Below are positions 18,425 to 26,941 of a stretch of 64,000 nt of DNA, piece after piece. The position numbers and the translations under genes were made by a program. Origin of the DNA: DATLAN01 sp035527455 (GTDB lineage: Bacteria; Planctomycetota; Planctomycetia; Pirellulales; Thermoguttaceae); assembly GCA_035527455.1 (NCBI GenBank), contig DATLAN010000080.1:4992-68991 (forward strand), read 5' to 3'. Position 1 is the first letter of the stretch; the number at the start of each line of letters is the position of its first letter. The notes under the pieces were generated by a model. It was not told the DNA's origin and did no database searches. It saw nothing but the letters and a program-made list of their open reading frames with translations.

Positions 18425-19477
18425 ATGAAGTCCGAATCGACACTTTCGCGTCGCTCTCCCCGTATTCTGATCGTCCGGCTCAGCGCGATCGGCGACGTGA
18501 TCCAGCAGATGCCCGTCGCCTGTGCCCTGAGGGAACACCTGCCCGAGGCGTTTCTGGCCTGGGCCGTCGAGGCCCGGGCGGCCACACTGCTGCGGGGACA
18601 TCGGGCACTGGACGAGCTGATCGAGTTGCCGCGGGGATGGCTCAAGTCGCCGCGGACCGTGTGGCGGCTCCGCCGGCAACTGCGGGCGATGGAGTTCGAC
18701 GTGGTTCTCGAAGCCCAAGGACTGACCAAGTCCGCACTGCTGGGGCGGCTGTCGGGGGCGAAGCGTCGGATCGGCTACGACAAACCGCGAGGCCGCGAGT
18801 TGAGCCGGTGGTTGAACACCCAACTGCTGGAAGCCACCGCCGAACACGTGGTCGATGCCAACCTGGAGCTGCTGCGTCCGCTGGGGATCGAAAGGCCGGC
18901 CGTACGTTTCGACGTGCCCGAGCTGCCGGCCGATCGTGCGTCGGCCGAGGAGATGATCCGACAGGCTGGGCTGGATGGCGGCTTTGCGTTGATCAACCCG
19001 GGGGCGGGCTGGCCCTCGAAGATCTGGCCGGCCGAGCGACACGCCGCCGTGGCCCGATACCTGGGCCAGCGGCGGGGCTTGCCGAGCATGGTCCTTTGGG
19101 CCGGCGAGGAAGAACGCACGCTGGCCGAGCGGATCGTGTCCCAGTCCGACCGGCACGCGCAGACGGCGCCGGCGACCTCGCTCGCGGAAGTGGCCGCCCT
19201 GTCGCGCCGCTGCCGGTTGTTCATCGGCTCGGACACCGGCCCGCTGCACCTGGCCGCGGCCGTCGCAGCGCCGTGCGTGGGGCTCTACGGTCCCTGGCCG
19301 GCCAGGAAGCACGGACCCTACGGCCCGCAGCACGTCGTGCTGCAGAAGATGTACATCGAGGGCTCCACCAAACAGCGGCGAAACGCCTCGCCGAAGTACA
19401 TGGAAGCGATCACGGTGGAGATGGTCACGCAGGCCTGCGAGACGATCTTGGGGCGGAGCGATCGGGAAGCGGCGTGA
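18425..19477 (+). CDS. LPS core heptosyltransferase family protein (GT9, WaaC/WaaF-like)
   Basis: 350 residues, the GT9 length. The N-terminal half starts ILIVRLSAIGDVIQQMPVA, the conserved acceptor-side motif of heptosyltransferases. The C-terminal half has NPGAGWPSKIWPAERHAAVA (ADP-heptose binding) and FIGSDTGPLHLAAAVAAP. These proteins move heptose from ADP-heptose to the lipid A-Kdo core at the inner face of the cytoplasmic membrane. hldE at 3852 would make the donor. AAGGA at 18411-18415 precedes the ATG by 9 bases. WaaC cannot be told from WaaF by eye. Confidence 0.88.
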   Translation: MKSESTLSRRSPRILIVRLSAIGDVIQQMPVACALREHLPEAFLAWAVEARAATLLRGHRALDELIELPRGWLKSPRTVWRLRRQLRAMEFDVVLEAQGLTKSALLGRLSGAKRRIGYDKPRGRELSRWLNTQLLEATAEHVVDANLELLRPLGIERPAVRFDVPELPADRASAEEMIRQAGLDGGFALINPGAGWPSKIWPAERHAAVARYLGQRRGLPSMVLWAGEEERTLAERIVSQSDRHAQTAPATSLAEVAALSRRCRLFIGSDTGPLHLAAAVAAPCVGLYGPWPARKHGPYGPQHVVLQKMYIEGSTKQRRNASPKYMEAITVEMVTQACETILGRSDREAA

Positions 19478-19850
19478 GAAGAGAGTTTTCAGTTTTCAGT
19501 TGTCAGTTATCAGTTTTCAGTGAGCGTGTTGTGCAGGGAAGTACCGGTGCCTCTTCTCTGTCGCCGGACGGGTCAAATCGTTGAATAACGCTGTGCCTTG
19601 TCGGAAACCCACCAACAGAGAAGAGGCACCGGTACTTCCGCTGTGTGGTCGGCTGTCTCACCCAATTCGAGACACCCCCCCACTGTGCGTCTTAGATAAT
19701 GCGGGCCTTAGCATCTTGCCCCAGGGAGACGGCTACCGGGCAGTGATTCCCAAGTCCCGCGCAACTTCACGAGTCATCCTCGGCTGTGCACGATGACCAC
19801 AACCGAAAGACTGACAACTGAAAACTGAAAACTGACAACTGAAAACTCCC
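19478..19850. repeat. Gene-free spacer made of nested inverted repeats
   Basis: Outer pair: runs of TCAGTTGTCAGTTATCAG at 19486-19522 and inverted CAACTGAAAACTGACAACTG words at 19803-19847. Inner pair: a 24-bp perfect inverted repeat at 19537-19560 and 19616-19639 (core GTACCGGTGCCTCTTC), 55 bases apart. No coding potential was seen between. The outer words recur at 20481-20510, 20736-20775 and 33581-33640. The inner element looks like a separate insertion inside the outer one. Confidence 0.85.
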
Positions 19851-20456
19851 TCACGCGGCCGGTGTCTCGCGAGACTGATAAAGACAGGGATTCATCGTCG
19901 GGTCGTTGTACATCTTGAACTGCCGATAGACCTTCAACCGTTTGCGGCCGGCGAACAGGTCCTCGATCAGTTCGCCCAGCGCGTTGGACAGATCGGCGCG
20001 CTGCTGGTGGAGCACTTCCAGCTTGGCCCCTGCCTTCGCCCGATGGTGCTCGTCGGCGTCGGCACGCTGGGTCTGTTCCTCCATGTGATAGATCCTAAGC
20101 GCCAGGATCGAAAGCCGATCGATGACGCTGCCGGGCGTTTCGGTGTTCAGCCGGGCGTCCGGTTGCCGCTGCACGCCGGCGGCGGTCAACTCGTGGATCA
20201 GGCACTCGTCCAACCGCTCGATCAGGTCGTTCCGCTGCTGGTTGAGCCGGTCGATGTTGCGTTTCACCTGGGCAAGCTCGGCATCGGCCACGTCCGGGCT
20301 GCGGGCGACGTCCTCTTGATGCCAGAGGCGATAGTTCTGCTGGTGCTGCCGGCAGACGAACAGGAGAAAACCCTCGTAGTGGTTGTCGACGTCGTACTGG
20401 TGCCATCGCCGGACCGTCGCCCTGTGCAGTTCGGTGATTGCGTCCACATCGATCAT
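19851..20456 (-). CDS. DUF4254 family protein
   Basis: 201 residues, soluble and nearly all alpha-helical. The sequence shows the DUF4254 layout: an N-terminal helix with NHYEGFLLFVCRQHQQNYRLWHQEDVAR, a central IDRLNQQRNDLIERLD, the TPGSVIDRLSILALRIYHM block, and the ending FKMYNDPTMNPCLY. Function is unknown. In other genomes the family often neighbours LPS glycosyltransferases, which fits the heptosyltransferase next door (convergent, 373 bp away). Start ATG at 20454-20456. Repeat words flank it on both sides. Confidence 0.88.
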   Translation of the reverse strand: MIDVDAITELHRATVRRWHQYDVDNHYEGFLLFVCRQHQQNYRLWHQEDVARSPDVADAELAQVKRNIDRLNQQRNDLIERLDECLIHELTAAGVQRQPDARLNTETPGSVIDRLSILALRIYHMEEQTQRADADEHHRAKAGAKLEVLHQQRADLSNALGELIEDLFAGRKRLKVYRQFKMYNDPTMNPCLYQSRETPAA

Positions 20457-20789
20457 TTGGAGCCTCGCGCTGGGAAGGGAGAGTTGTCAGTTGTCAGTTC
20501 TGGACTGAGGGAGCCGTTGGCAAGGATGCAGCAGAATGAGGGAAGAATAGCGGGTTTGGCGGCTTGCGACAACAGGAATCGGCCGCGACGTGAACGTGAT
20601 GAAAGGTCTCACTCATACGGTTGCCGATTTACCCCTCTTTGTGCTGCATTGCTTCCCGGTTGCTGTTGTCCGGTTCGGCTCCTTCGACTATCCTCTCGCG
20701 GTCCGGCCGAGCGTGAACATGGCACCCGCGCAAGAACCGACAACTGTCAACTGACAACTGAAAACTGTCAACTCCCGGAGACCCAGCCC
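20457..20789. other. Intergenic region with TCAGTTG-type repeat words
   Basis: This is a divergent spacer between DUF4254 and the methyltransferase. It carries short repeat runs at 20481-20510 (GTTGTCAGTTGTCAGTTC) and 20736-20775 (inverted orientation, CAACTGTCAACTGACAACTG). GGAG at 20777-20780 is the ribosome-binding site of the next gene. No gene was found in the rest. Confidence 0.7.
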
Positions 20790-21824
20790 GTGTCAAATCG
20801 CGGCCTTACGGCGGAACCGATCGAGCGCGAGCAGTCATGCGACTTGTGCTTGGGCAAGCTCTTCGAAGTCATTTCCCGCCGCGACCGGCGCGGGAACAAT
20901 CTGACGACGGTCGTTTGCGCCCGTTGCGGCCTGGTATCCCACCTGCAGATTCCCACCGACGAGCAGTTGGCGAATTACTACGGCAAATCGTACCGCCACG
21001 ACTATCACGGAGAAATCGCCCCCTCCCCGCGTCGGGTCATTCGGGCGTGGAACACGGGGCAGGCCATCTTTCGACGCGTCCACGGCTTCCTGCGGCCGGG
21101 CGATCGGGTGTTCGAGGTGGGCGCCGGAATCGGATGCACCGTCAAGGCCTTCGAACTGGCCGGTTACGACGCCTCGGGCATCGAGCCGGGCGAAGGGTTC
21201 CACGCGTTCTCCCAACGCCGGCTGCACGCCCGGGTCGAAAACCGGATGCTCGGCGAGGTCCCGCGCTGCCCGACGTACGACTTCGTCTTGCTGGTGCACG
21301 TCATCGAGCACTTCCATTCTCCCGGCCGTGCGCTGCGGCATATCCACGATATCCTGGCACCGGGCGGGCGGCTCTACGTGGCCTGCCCGAATCTCGGCGC
21401 CCCGCACGCCGCACCGGGAAACCTGTTCCACTTCGCCCACGTCTACAACTTCACCCATCGCACGCTGACGATGCTGGGGCGGGCCTGTGGTTTTCGGACC
21501 GTCCGCCGCCTTTCGCCCAACAACGACCGGGACCTGATGATGGTCTTCGAGCGCCAAGACGAAGGACACCTGCAGATCGATCCCGAAGGCTACCCGGAGA
21601 CGATGCGAGCGATCACGCGGTACAACGTGCTGAGCTATCACCTCCGGCCGCGATATTGGGCGCAGCGCGGGCGAACCGTGATTCAGCACCTGTCCGAGCG
21701 GGTGCGGTCGCAGCGGCGTCTCGAGCGGATCGTGGCACTCTGCGACGAGCACCGGCGACAGGCCCAGGTTTGCAGTACCTCCGAGGGGGTAGAGTTCTCG
21801 CCCGACCGACGCCTGGCAGGATAG
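20790..21824 (+). CDS. Zinc-ribbon class I SAM-dependent methyltransferase
   Basis: 344 residues. An N-terminal zinc ribbon (CDLC...CARCG) is followed by a conserved ILxxYY-like segment (EQLANYYGKSYRHDYHGE), then a Methyltransf_23-type Rossmann domain with VFEVGAGIGCTVKAFELAGY (SAM binding) and HVIEHFHSPGRALRHI. Proteins of this build often modify sugars or cell-surface polysaccharides; the substrate is not evident. The GTG at 20790 was chosen because GGAG lies 9 bases upstream and the zinc ribbon starts just after it; the frame stays open upstream through repeat sequence that should not be coding. Confidence 0.82.
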   Translation: MSNRGLTAEPIEREQSCDLCLGKLFEVISRRDRRGNNLTTVVCARCGLVSHLQIPTDEQLANYYGKSYRHDYHGEIAPSPRRVIRAWNTGQAIFRRVHGFLRPGDRVFEVGAGIGCTVKAFELAGYDASGIEPGEGFHAFSQRRLHARVENRMLGEVPRCPTYDFVLLVHVIEHFHSPGRALRHIHDILAPGGRLYVACPNLGAPHAAPGNLFHFAHVYNFTHRTLTMLGRACGFRTVRRLSPNNDRDLMMVFERQDEGHLQIDPEGYPETMRAITRYNVLSYHLRPRYWAQRGRTVIQHLSERVRSQRRLERIVALCDEHRRQAQVCSTSEGVEFSPDRRLAG

Positions 21825-21927
21825 CGAGATGCGGTGCTCAAGGAGAAATGGAAAAGCCGGGCGGGTGTCGCCCCGTTAGCCCTACTGCGGGGCACCAAGC
21901 CCCATCAACGGGGTGCAATGCGCTGGC

Positions 21928-22075
21928 AATGGGGTGGCACGCCCTGGCAATGGGGTGGCACGCCCTGAGGAACGAAGGGCGTGAAAAACCTGCCGAACCA
22001 CGCCCTTCGTTCCTCAGGGCGTGCCACCCTCGCCAAAAAAGTGTACAAGTCATTCTTGTTATTCTTGCGCGAACA
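21928..22075. repeat. Family A palindromic element, copy 2, with partial tandem copy
   Basis: The full palindrome is 21953-22029. Just before it a broken copy (GGGGTGGCACGCCCTGGCAA, from about 21930) precedes the intact left arm, so the edge has been duplicated. The right flank CGCCAAAAAAGTGTACAAGT is shared with the fragment at 7789-7832. It stands directly before the M28 peptidase start. Confidence 0.9.
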
Positions 22076-22095
22076 CCAGGCTTGCACTTGTAGCC

Positions 22096-23073
22096 GTGAA
22101 ACGCCAGCCCTCGAAACCGACCCGCAAACTCTCGCTCCAAGCGGTGTTCCTCACCGTCGTGGTCGCGGTTTGTTGCGCCACCTTCGGCTACATGCTGTTC
22201 GCTCGTTCGGCCGTGATGCGGCTGGAGGATATCCCGTTCAACGGAGCCCGGGCGTACGAGTACCTCGAGCGGCTCTGCGAAATCGGCCCGCGTCCCAGCG
22301 GATCGGCCGGCATGAAGCGGCAGCAGGACCTGCTGGCGGAGCATTTTCGCGAGTTGGGCGGGCAGGTGGAGTTTCAGCGGTTCGAGTACGAACACCCGCT
22401 GGACGGCTCGCCGGTCGAGATTGCCAACTTGATCGTCCGTTGGCATCCCGAGCGGACCGAGCGGATCCTGCTCTGTGCCCATTACGACACGTTGCCCTAC
22501 CCGATGCTCGATCGCATGGATCCCCGGGGGAAGTTCGTCGGCGCTAACGACAACGCCAGCGGGGTGGCCTTGTTGATGGAACTGGCCCACGATGTGCCGG
22601 AGTTGGATTGTCGCTACGGGATCGATTTCGTGTTGTTCGACGCCGAGGAGTTCATCTTCGACCACGGCGGCCGGTTCTTCGTCGGCTCGGAGCATTTCGC
22701 CCGGGCGTACGCCGACGATCCGCCGCCGTATCGCTATCGGTGGGGCGTGCTGCTGGACATGGTCGGCGACGCGAACTTGCAGCTCTATCAGGAGAGCTTC
22801 AGTATGGGCTGGGAGGACACGCGACCCCTGGTCGAGCAAATCTGGTCGACGGCCGAGCGGCTGGGGGTCCGTGACTTCATCCCGCGGACGAAGCACGAGG
22901 TGCTCGACGACCATACGAAACTGCACGATATCGCGGGCATTCCCTGCTGCGACGTGATCGATTTCGACTATTCCCCCTGGCACACGCGAGCCGATACGCC
23001 CGCGCGTTGTTCGGCCCTAAGCCTGGCCAAGGTCGGCTGGGTGGTCCGGGAGTGGTTGAAGACGGTTCGGTAG
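22096..23073 (+). CDS. M28-family peptidase / glutaminyl-peptide cyclotransferase-like protein, membrane anchored
   Basis: 325 residues. A basic N-terminus and one hydrophobic helix (LSLQAVFLTVVVAVCCATFGYML) act as signal anchor, placing the rest in the periplasm. The M28 fold shows LLCAHYDTLPYP (first zinc His and catalytic Asp), GANDNASGVALLMEL (bridging Asp), FDAEEF (Glu ligands) and a late HTRADT (His ligand). The overall pattern, including LLDMVGD, is closest to glutaminyl cyclase-like members. The GTG at 22096 was taken as start, since the upstream ATG at 22021 lies in the repeat element and would add 25 residues of non-native sequence. Confidence 0.82.
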   Translation: MKRQPSKPTRKLSLQAVFLTVVVAVCCATFGYMLFARSAVMRLEDIPFNGARAYEYLERLCEIGPRPSGSAGMKRQQDLLAEHFRELGGQVEFQRFEYEHPLDGSPVEIANLIVRWHPERTERILLCAHYDTLPYPMLDRMDPRGKFVGANDNASGVALLMELAHDVPELDCRYGIDFVLFDAEEFIFDHGGRFFVGSEHFARAYADDPPPYRYRWGVLLDMVGDANLQLYQESFSMGWEDTRPLVEQIWSTAERLGVRDFIPRTKHEVLDDHTKLHDIAGIPCCDVIDFDYSPWHTRADTPARCSALSLAKVGWVVREWLKTVR

Positions 23074-23379
23074 GCAGTGGGTAGTGGGTAGTGGGTAGTG
23101 GGTAGTGGGTAGTGGGTAGTGGGTGGTGGGTGGTTAGTGATGTGTGGTTGATGGGAATTGGCGGGGACGGTGGTTGCTGGAACCAACGCCCGCCGACTGC
23201 GTTCGGCGGGGTTAGCCGTCATTACCTTCTCACCAGGAACAGCAGCTTGCTCGAGTCAGAGCGGTTGGCAACAATACAACCGCCGCTGCGATGAACATCG
23301 CCCCGATTGGCTTCGGCCATGCCGCGCCGAGCAATCGGTCGTCAATCTGAAATCTGAAATCTGAAATCTGAAATCCCCC
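23074..23379. repeat. Spacer with two simple tandem repeats
   Basis: A 7-bp tandem repeat (GTAGTGG, about eight units) runs at 23075-23134. A 10-bp repeat (AATCTGAAATCTGAAATCTG) runs at 23343-23376, just before the ATG of the next gene. Between them no reading frame looks genuine. Confidence 0.8.
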
Positions 23380-23835
23380 ATGAACATCTGGACATCCGCA
23401 CTCGTTTCGTCGTTCCTGTTGCTCTGCGCGTTGGGGTTGATGGCGATGCACGTGCGCACGTGGCGTCTGGCCCGGGCGGGAAAACCCGAAGCCGAGGAAC
23501 TCGACTACCGCTACCGCCAGTTCCGCCGGCGGATACAGAGCAGCGCGTTGCTGGGTTTGATGGCGGCGGCCATTTTCGCCGGCCAGTGGATCCCGGTGGG
23601 AAGGGTTCTGTTGACGTGTTTTTTCTGGGGCGGGGTGCTGTTGGGATTGTGCTGGGTGGGCCTGTTGGCGTTGGCCGACATCTGGGCGACCAAGCACTAC
23701 TTCGGCCGGCTGCGGCAGACGTACGTCATCGAGCAAGCCAAACTGCACGCGCAGGCCCGGCGTATTCAGGCCGCCCGAGGCAACGGCAAGGCCGCCCGCA
23801 AATCGGACTCCTCACCCGACGACCCGGGGGAATAG
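23380..23835 (+). CDS. Small membrane protein, unknown function
   Basis: 151 residues. Three hydrophobic segments at about residues 5-23, 54-72 and 76-100, separated by a basic loop rich in Tyr and Arg (LDYRYRQFRRRIQ). The C-terminal 45 residues are a basic soluble tail (QAKLHAQARRIQAARGNGKAARKS). No recognised domain. The codon pattern and steady hydrophobicity support a real gene. A small inner-membrane protein is as far as the sequence goes. Confidence 0.6.
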   Translation: MNIWTSALVSSFLLLCALGLMAMHVRTWRLARAGKPEAEELDYRYRQFRRRIQSSALLGLMAAAIFAGQWIPVGRVLLTCFFWGGVLLGLCWVGLLALADIWATKHYFGRLRQTYVIEQAKLHAQARRIQAARGNGKAARKSDSSPDDPGE

Positions 23836-23871
23836 ACGCCCGGCTGGAGCCCTGGTAGAATGGGTCGGTTG

Positions 23872-23980
23872 GTAGGTCAGGGCTTGCCCTGACAAGACTT
23901 GGTAGTTTTTGGGCCACCACCGGGCTTGTCCCGAATGGCAGGTGGTTTGCTCGATTTCGTCAGGGCAAGCCCTGACCTAC
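23872..23980. repeat. Family C inverted repeat (GTAGGTCAGGGCTTGCC), copy 1
   Basis: The 22-bp arms at 23872-23893 and 23959-23980 are perfect inverted copies (GTCAGGGCAAGCCCTGAC core), 65 bases apart. The second family C site is at 38723-38816. It falls between two membrane-protein genes. Confidence 0.88.
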
Positions 23981-24010
23981 GTGATTGATGACACCGCGGG
24001 AACGGTGCGG

Positions 24011-24724
24011 ATGGAGTTATTTCGCTTTATTTGGGACAACGTGTTCGTAATGGACACGTTTCACGCCTGCCTGGCGTTGGGCCCGGTGGCCGTTTACCTG
24101 TTATTGCTCGGCGCGATCAACCTCTCGCGGCGGCCGTTTCTGGTATCCGGCACCCGCGACGCGACGGCATTGGGGCTGGCCGTTTCGGGTTTCATGATCG
24201 TCGGCCCGATGAAGCTCTTCTTTCCCGACGCGGCCGCGGCCCATTTCGGGCCGTTCGTGTGGCTGTTGCTGCTGGCGTTCTACGGGCTGTGCCTGGTGCT
24301 GGTGTTGTTGCTGTTGCGGCCGCGGCTGGTCATCTACAACATCTCGGCCGACCAGTTGCGTCCCATCCTGGCCGAACTGGTCGATCAGCTCGACCCCAAC
24401 GCCCGGTGGGCCGGCGACATGCTGCTGCTGCCGGGCCTGGGCGTGCAGTTGCACGTCAACGAGCTGGCTTGGATGCGCAACGTATCGCTTTCTTCGGTGG
24501 GCGGAGATCAGAACTACCTCGGCTGGCGGCGTTTGGAGTTGGCGCTTGGGGCCGCGCTGCGCCGCGTGGAATTCGGCCGCAATCCCCGCGGCATCAGCCT
24601 CGTCGCGGCCGGAACGCTGATCGCCGCGGCTCTGGTCTGGGCCGTCGCCCGCGATCCCCAGGCGGTGGCCGACGCGCTGTTCGACATCGGCGAAGCCGTC
24701 TGCAACATGTTCCGGCGGGAGTAG
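24011..24724 (+). CDS. Membrane protein of unknown function
   Basis: 237 residues. Helices at about residues 15-36 (HACLALGPVAVYLLLLGAIN), 53-70, 80-105 and near the C-terminus (GISLVAAGTLIAAALVWAV). Between helices 3 and 4 lies a soluble domain of about 85 residues (NISADQLRPILAELVDQLDP). The pattern resembles uncharacterised planctomycete membrane proteins. The start at 24011 (MELFRFIWDN) was preferred over an in-frame ATG at 23909 because the extra residues would be encoded by repeat sequence. Confidence 0.62.
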   Translation: MELFRFIWDNVFVMDTFHACLALGPVAVYLLLLGAINLSRRPFLVSGTRDATALGLAVSGFMIVGPMKLFFPDAAAAHFGPFVWLLLLAFYGLCLVLVLLLLRPRLVIYNISADQLRPILAELVDQLDPNARWAGDMLLLPGLGVQLHVNELAWMRNVSLSSVGGDQNYLGWRRLELALGAALRRVEFGRNPRGISLVAAGTLIAAALVWAVARDPQAVADALFDIGEAVCNMFRRE

Positions 24725-24761
24725 TTGCCGGGGAATGGCGGGTTCATTCTTGGACTGCCCC

Positions 24762-25079
24762 TCACTTTTTCTGCTCGTCCGGCGGAAGCACGTGGAAAAC
24801 GATCCGGAACGCACGATGGCCGGCCGCGAGTTGGTCCGGATAAAGCCGGGCGACTTCCGCTCGCAACTCGTCGGCCGAGTCGAAGCCGTCGGGCCGGGCG
24901 TCTTCGTCCGCCAGCGCGTCGAGTTCCACCTCGTCGACCGCCGCGATTCGGATGTACCCCGCACCCGGGATGTAACTCCGCTGGCCGGCACGCATCTTCC
25001 GGTACTTCCACAGGCGGATCGTTTGCGTCTTCTGACCGCAGCGGATGGCGGGAAGGAACTTTTTCTTGAACAACAACAT
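24762..25079 (-). CDS. ASCH domain protein
   Basis: 105 residues. It begins MLLFKKKFLPAIRCGQKTQTIRLW, the typical ASCH opening (Lys/Arg-rich strand, GxKTxTxR), then the MRAGQRSYIPGAGYIRI beta core and a helical DSADELRAEVARLYPD segment. The ASCH fold is related to PUA and is thought to bind RNA; some members hydrolyse modified nucleosides. The ATG at 25077-25079 gives the family N-terminus. Convergent with the membrane protein gene 37 bp away. Confidence 0.78.
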   Translation of the reverse strand: MLLFKKKFLPAIRCGQKTQTIRLWKYRKMRAGQRSYIPGAGYIRIAAVDEVELDALADEDARPDGFDSADELRAEVARLYPDQLAAGHRAFRIVFHVLPPDEQKK

Positions 25080-25413
25080 GGCCAAAGCGTAACTGCCACG
25101 GGGCCTTGGGGTCAAGCCGCCGGAGGTCGGATCGGGGCCGCGCGTGGGGTCCGGGTTTTGCCGGTCGGGAAAGCCGGAAGGGTGGGGACGATTTTGCGGA
25201 CCCGTAAAGCGATCGGCCAACCGCCGGGAATTCTCGCCGCACACGGGCGGCTGAGACGGCCTGTGACGGCTGTTCTGGCTGCCCGACATCGTAGACCGCT
25301 CAGACGCCCGATTTCCCTCATTACCGTCCGAATAACCGGTCGATCTGCCAAAATGGGAAGTGCCATATTGGAATCGGGCACCGTGACTGGTTGACGGAAC
25401 GGATCACGGAAGC
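25080..25413. other. Intergenic region without recognised feature
   Basis: A divergent spacer between the ASCH and TPR genes. It becomes AT-richer toward 25330-25370 (CAAAATGGGAAGTGCCATAT), where the promoter of the TPR/export operon is likely, but no clear -35/-10 pair was found. No gene or repeat seen. Confidence 0.4.
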
Positions 25414-26940
25414 ATGATGGATCGTCTGGGAAACGTTCTGCCTCGATGGCAGGTACTACTGCCGCTCGGGCTGGTGTTGGTCGGCCTTCCATGGCTGCTG
25501 GGCCAGCGGAATCCACCCCCGCGTGACGAAGCCCCCTTCACGGCGCCCAACTTTTTTCCCGACGGAACCTCCTTGACGGCGCTTCCTCCGCCCACGCCCG
25601 CGGAGCCGGCCCGGCGCGACGCTCGAGAAGGCCCGCAGCTCTTCTCGCCGCAAGGTACCCTTTCCTTTCCGCAGCCGGCTGAACAGCTTGTGCCCAGGGT
25701 CGTTGCGGTGAACCTGGCCAACGTGTTGCCGGCCGAGGCGAACGCCGATCTGACGCTGCCGGAGCAAGGCGATGGCCCGACGCTGCCGGAACCGGACAAC
25801 GATCTGACGCCGCCGGAGCCGGATATCCCGCCGGATCTCACACCGCCCGACGCTCCAATCGTCGACGAACAAGCGCCGGCGTGGGAGTCTCTCGGAACGG
25901 ACGAGGGGCGTCCGCAGGAAATGCCGCCGCCGAGCATGTCGCGATTGCCGTCGCCGCCGGCGGTCCCGCGTTCCGAGCCATTGGAGCAGATCGCCCGACA
26001 GGCGGACAAGAAGGTCCGCGACGGTTTCGAATTGGCTGGGCGGAGGGCCTATTTTGCGGCCCGGGCGGAGTTCGTCGGGGCGCTGCGGCTGATCGCGCAG
26101 GGATTGGATGCCCAGCGCCGGACGAATGCGCACAGCGGGGCGCTGGCCGCCGGATTGACGGCGCTAAGGGAGGCCGAAGACTTCTTCCCCGCCGGCTCGC
26201 GACTGGAAGCGGACCTCGACCTTTCGAGCATCATCGGCGGCCACCGCACGCCCGTGTTGAGAGACACCCGGACGGAAGATCTCACGCCGATGCTGGCCTT
26301 GAGGAGCTATTTCACGTTCGCCCAGGAGCAGCTCGCCGCTTCCGCCGGGCACGAGGTGGCCGGTTCGATGGCCTTGCACGCGTTGGGAAAGCTGCACGCC
26401 ACGGTGGCCACCCGGGGCAACTGCGGCGTGCAGGCCGCCGAGTCCAAGGCGATGACGTTCTACCAGGCGGCCCTGCTGGTCCATCCGCCAAACTACATGG
26501 CCTCCAACGACCTCGGTGTCCTGCTGGCCCGTTGCGGAAACTATCGCGAAGCGGCGACCGCCATGCAGCACAGCCTCTCGATTCACCAGCAGCCGACCGG
26601 CTGGCAGAACCTGGCCACCGTGTACGAGCAACTCGGCCAGACCGAACTGGCCCGGCAGGCGCGGCTGCAATCGACCACGGCAAGTCGCGCGGAAACCTCG
26701 AACGGCCAGACGCTTAGGCAGTCGTTGCAGGGCGACGTCGTTTGGGTCGATCCGGCCACCTTTTCGCAAACCAGCCGAGGATTGATACCCGTTCCCCAGC
26801 GGACGCCGGGTCTCTCGGACCCGACTCCGACGGGCGGGCCCAACCCACCGGAGCAAGCGGCCGAGAACCCCGCCGCGACGACCGGAGGCCCGCTGACCGG
26901 ATGGCGAATCCCGTGGGAACTGTTTTCGGGGAGGAAGTGA
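25414..26940 (+). CDS. Membrane-anchored tetratricopeptide-repeat protein, likely partner of the polysaccharide export protein
   Basis: 508 residues. One N-terminal helix (WQVLLPLGLVLVGLPWLLG) anchors it. Residues about 60-200 are Pro/Glu-rich and probably disordered, with repeated LPEPD/LTPPEPD. From about 205 it is helical, with TPR units visible at ASNDLGVLLARCGNYREAATAMQHSL and TGWQNLATVYEQLGQTELARQARL. The C-terminus is again Pro-rich. It ends one base before the export gene (stop 26938-26940, next start 26942), so the two are co-transcribed and probably coupled. Role inferred: scaffold or assembly factor in polysaccharide export. Start is ATG 25414; a second ATG follows directly. Confidence 0.72.
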   Translation: MMDRLGNVLPRWQVLLPLGLVLVGLPWLLGQRNPPPRDEAPFTAPNFFPDGTSLTALPPPTPAEPARRDAREGPQLFSPQGTLSFPQPAEQLVPRVVAVNLANVLPAEANADLTLPEQGDGPTLPEPDNDLTPPEPDIPPDLTPPDAPIVDEQAPAWESLGTDEGRPQEMPPPSMSRLPSPPAVPRSEPLEQIARQADKKVRDGFELAGRRAYFAARAEFVGALRLIAQGLDAQRRTNAHSGALAAGLTALREAEDFFPAGSRLEADLDLSSIIGGHRTPVLRDTRTEDLTPMLALRSYFTFAQEQLAASAGHEVAGSMALHALGKLHATVATRGNCGVQAAESKAMTFYQAALLVHPPNYMASNDLGVLLARCGNYREAATAMQHSLSIHQQPTGWQNLATVYEQLGQTELARQARLQSTTASRAETSNGQTLRQSLQGDVVWVDPATFSQTSRGLIPVPQRTPGLSDPTPTGGPNPPEQAAENPAATTGGPLTGWRIPWELFSGRK

Positions 26941-26941
26941 C

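Noticed and set aside
21838..22093. Small proteins with VARPEERRA or FVPQGVPP sequences here and at the other palindromes
   Set aside because: These are translations of the family A palindrome arms and recur at every copy.
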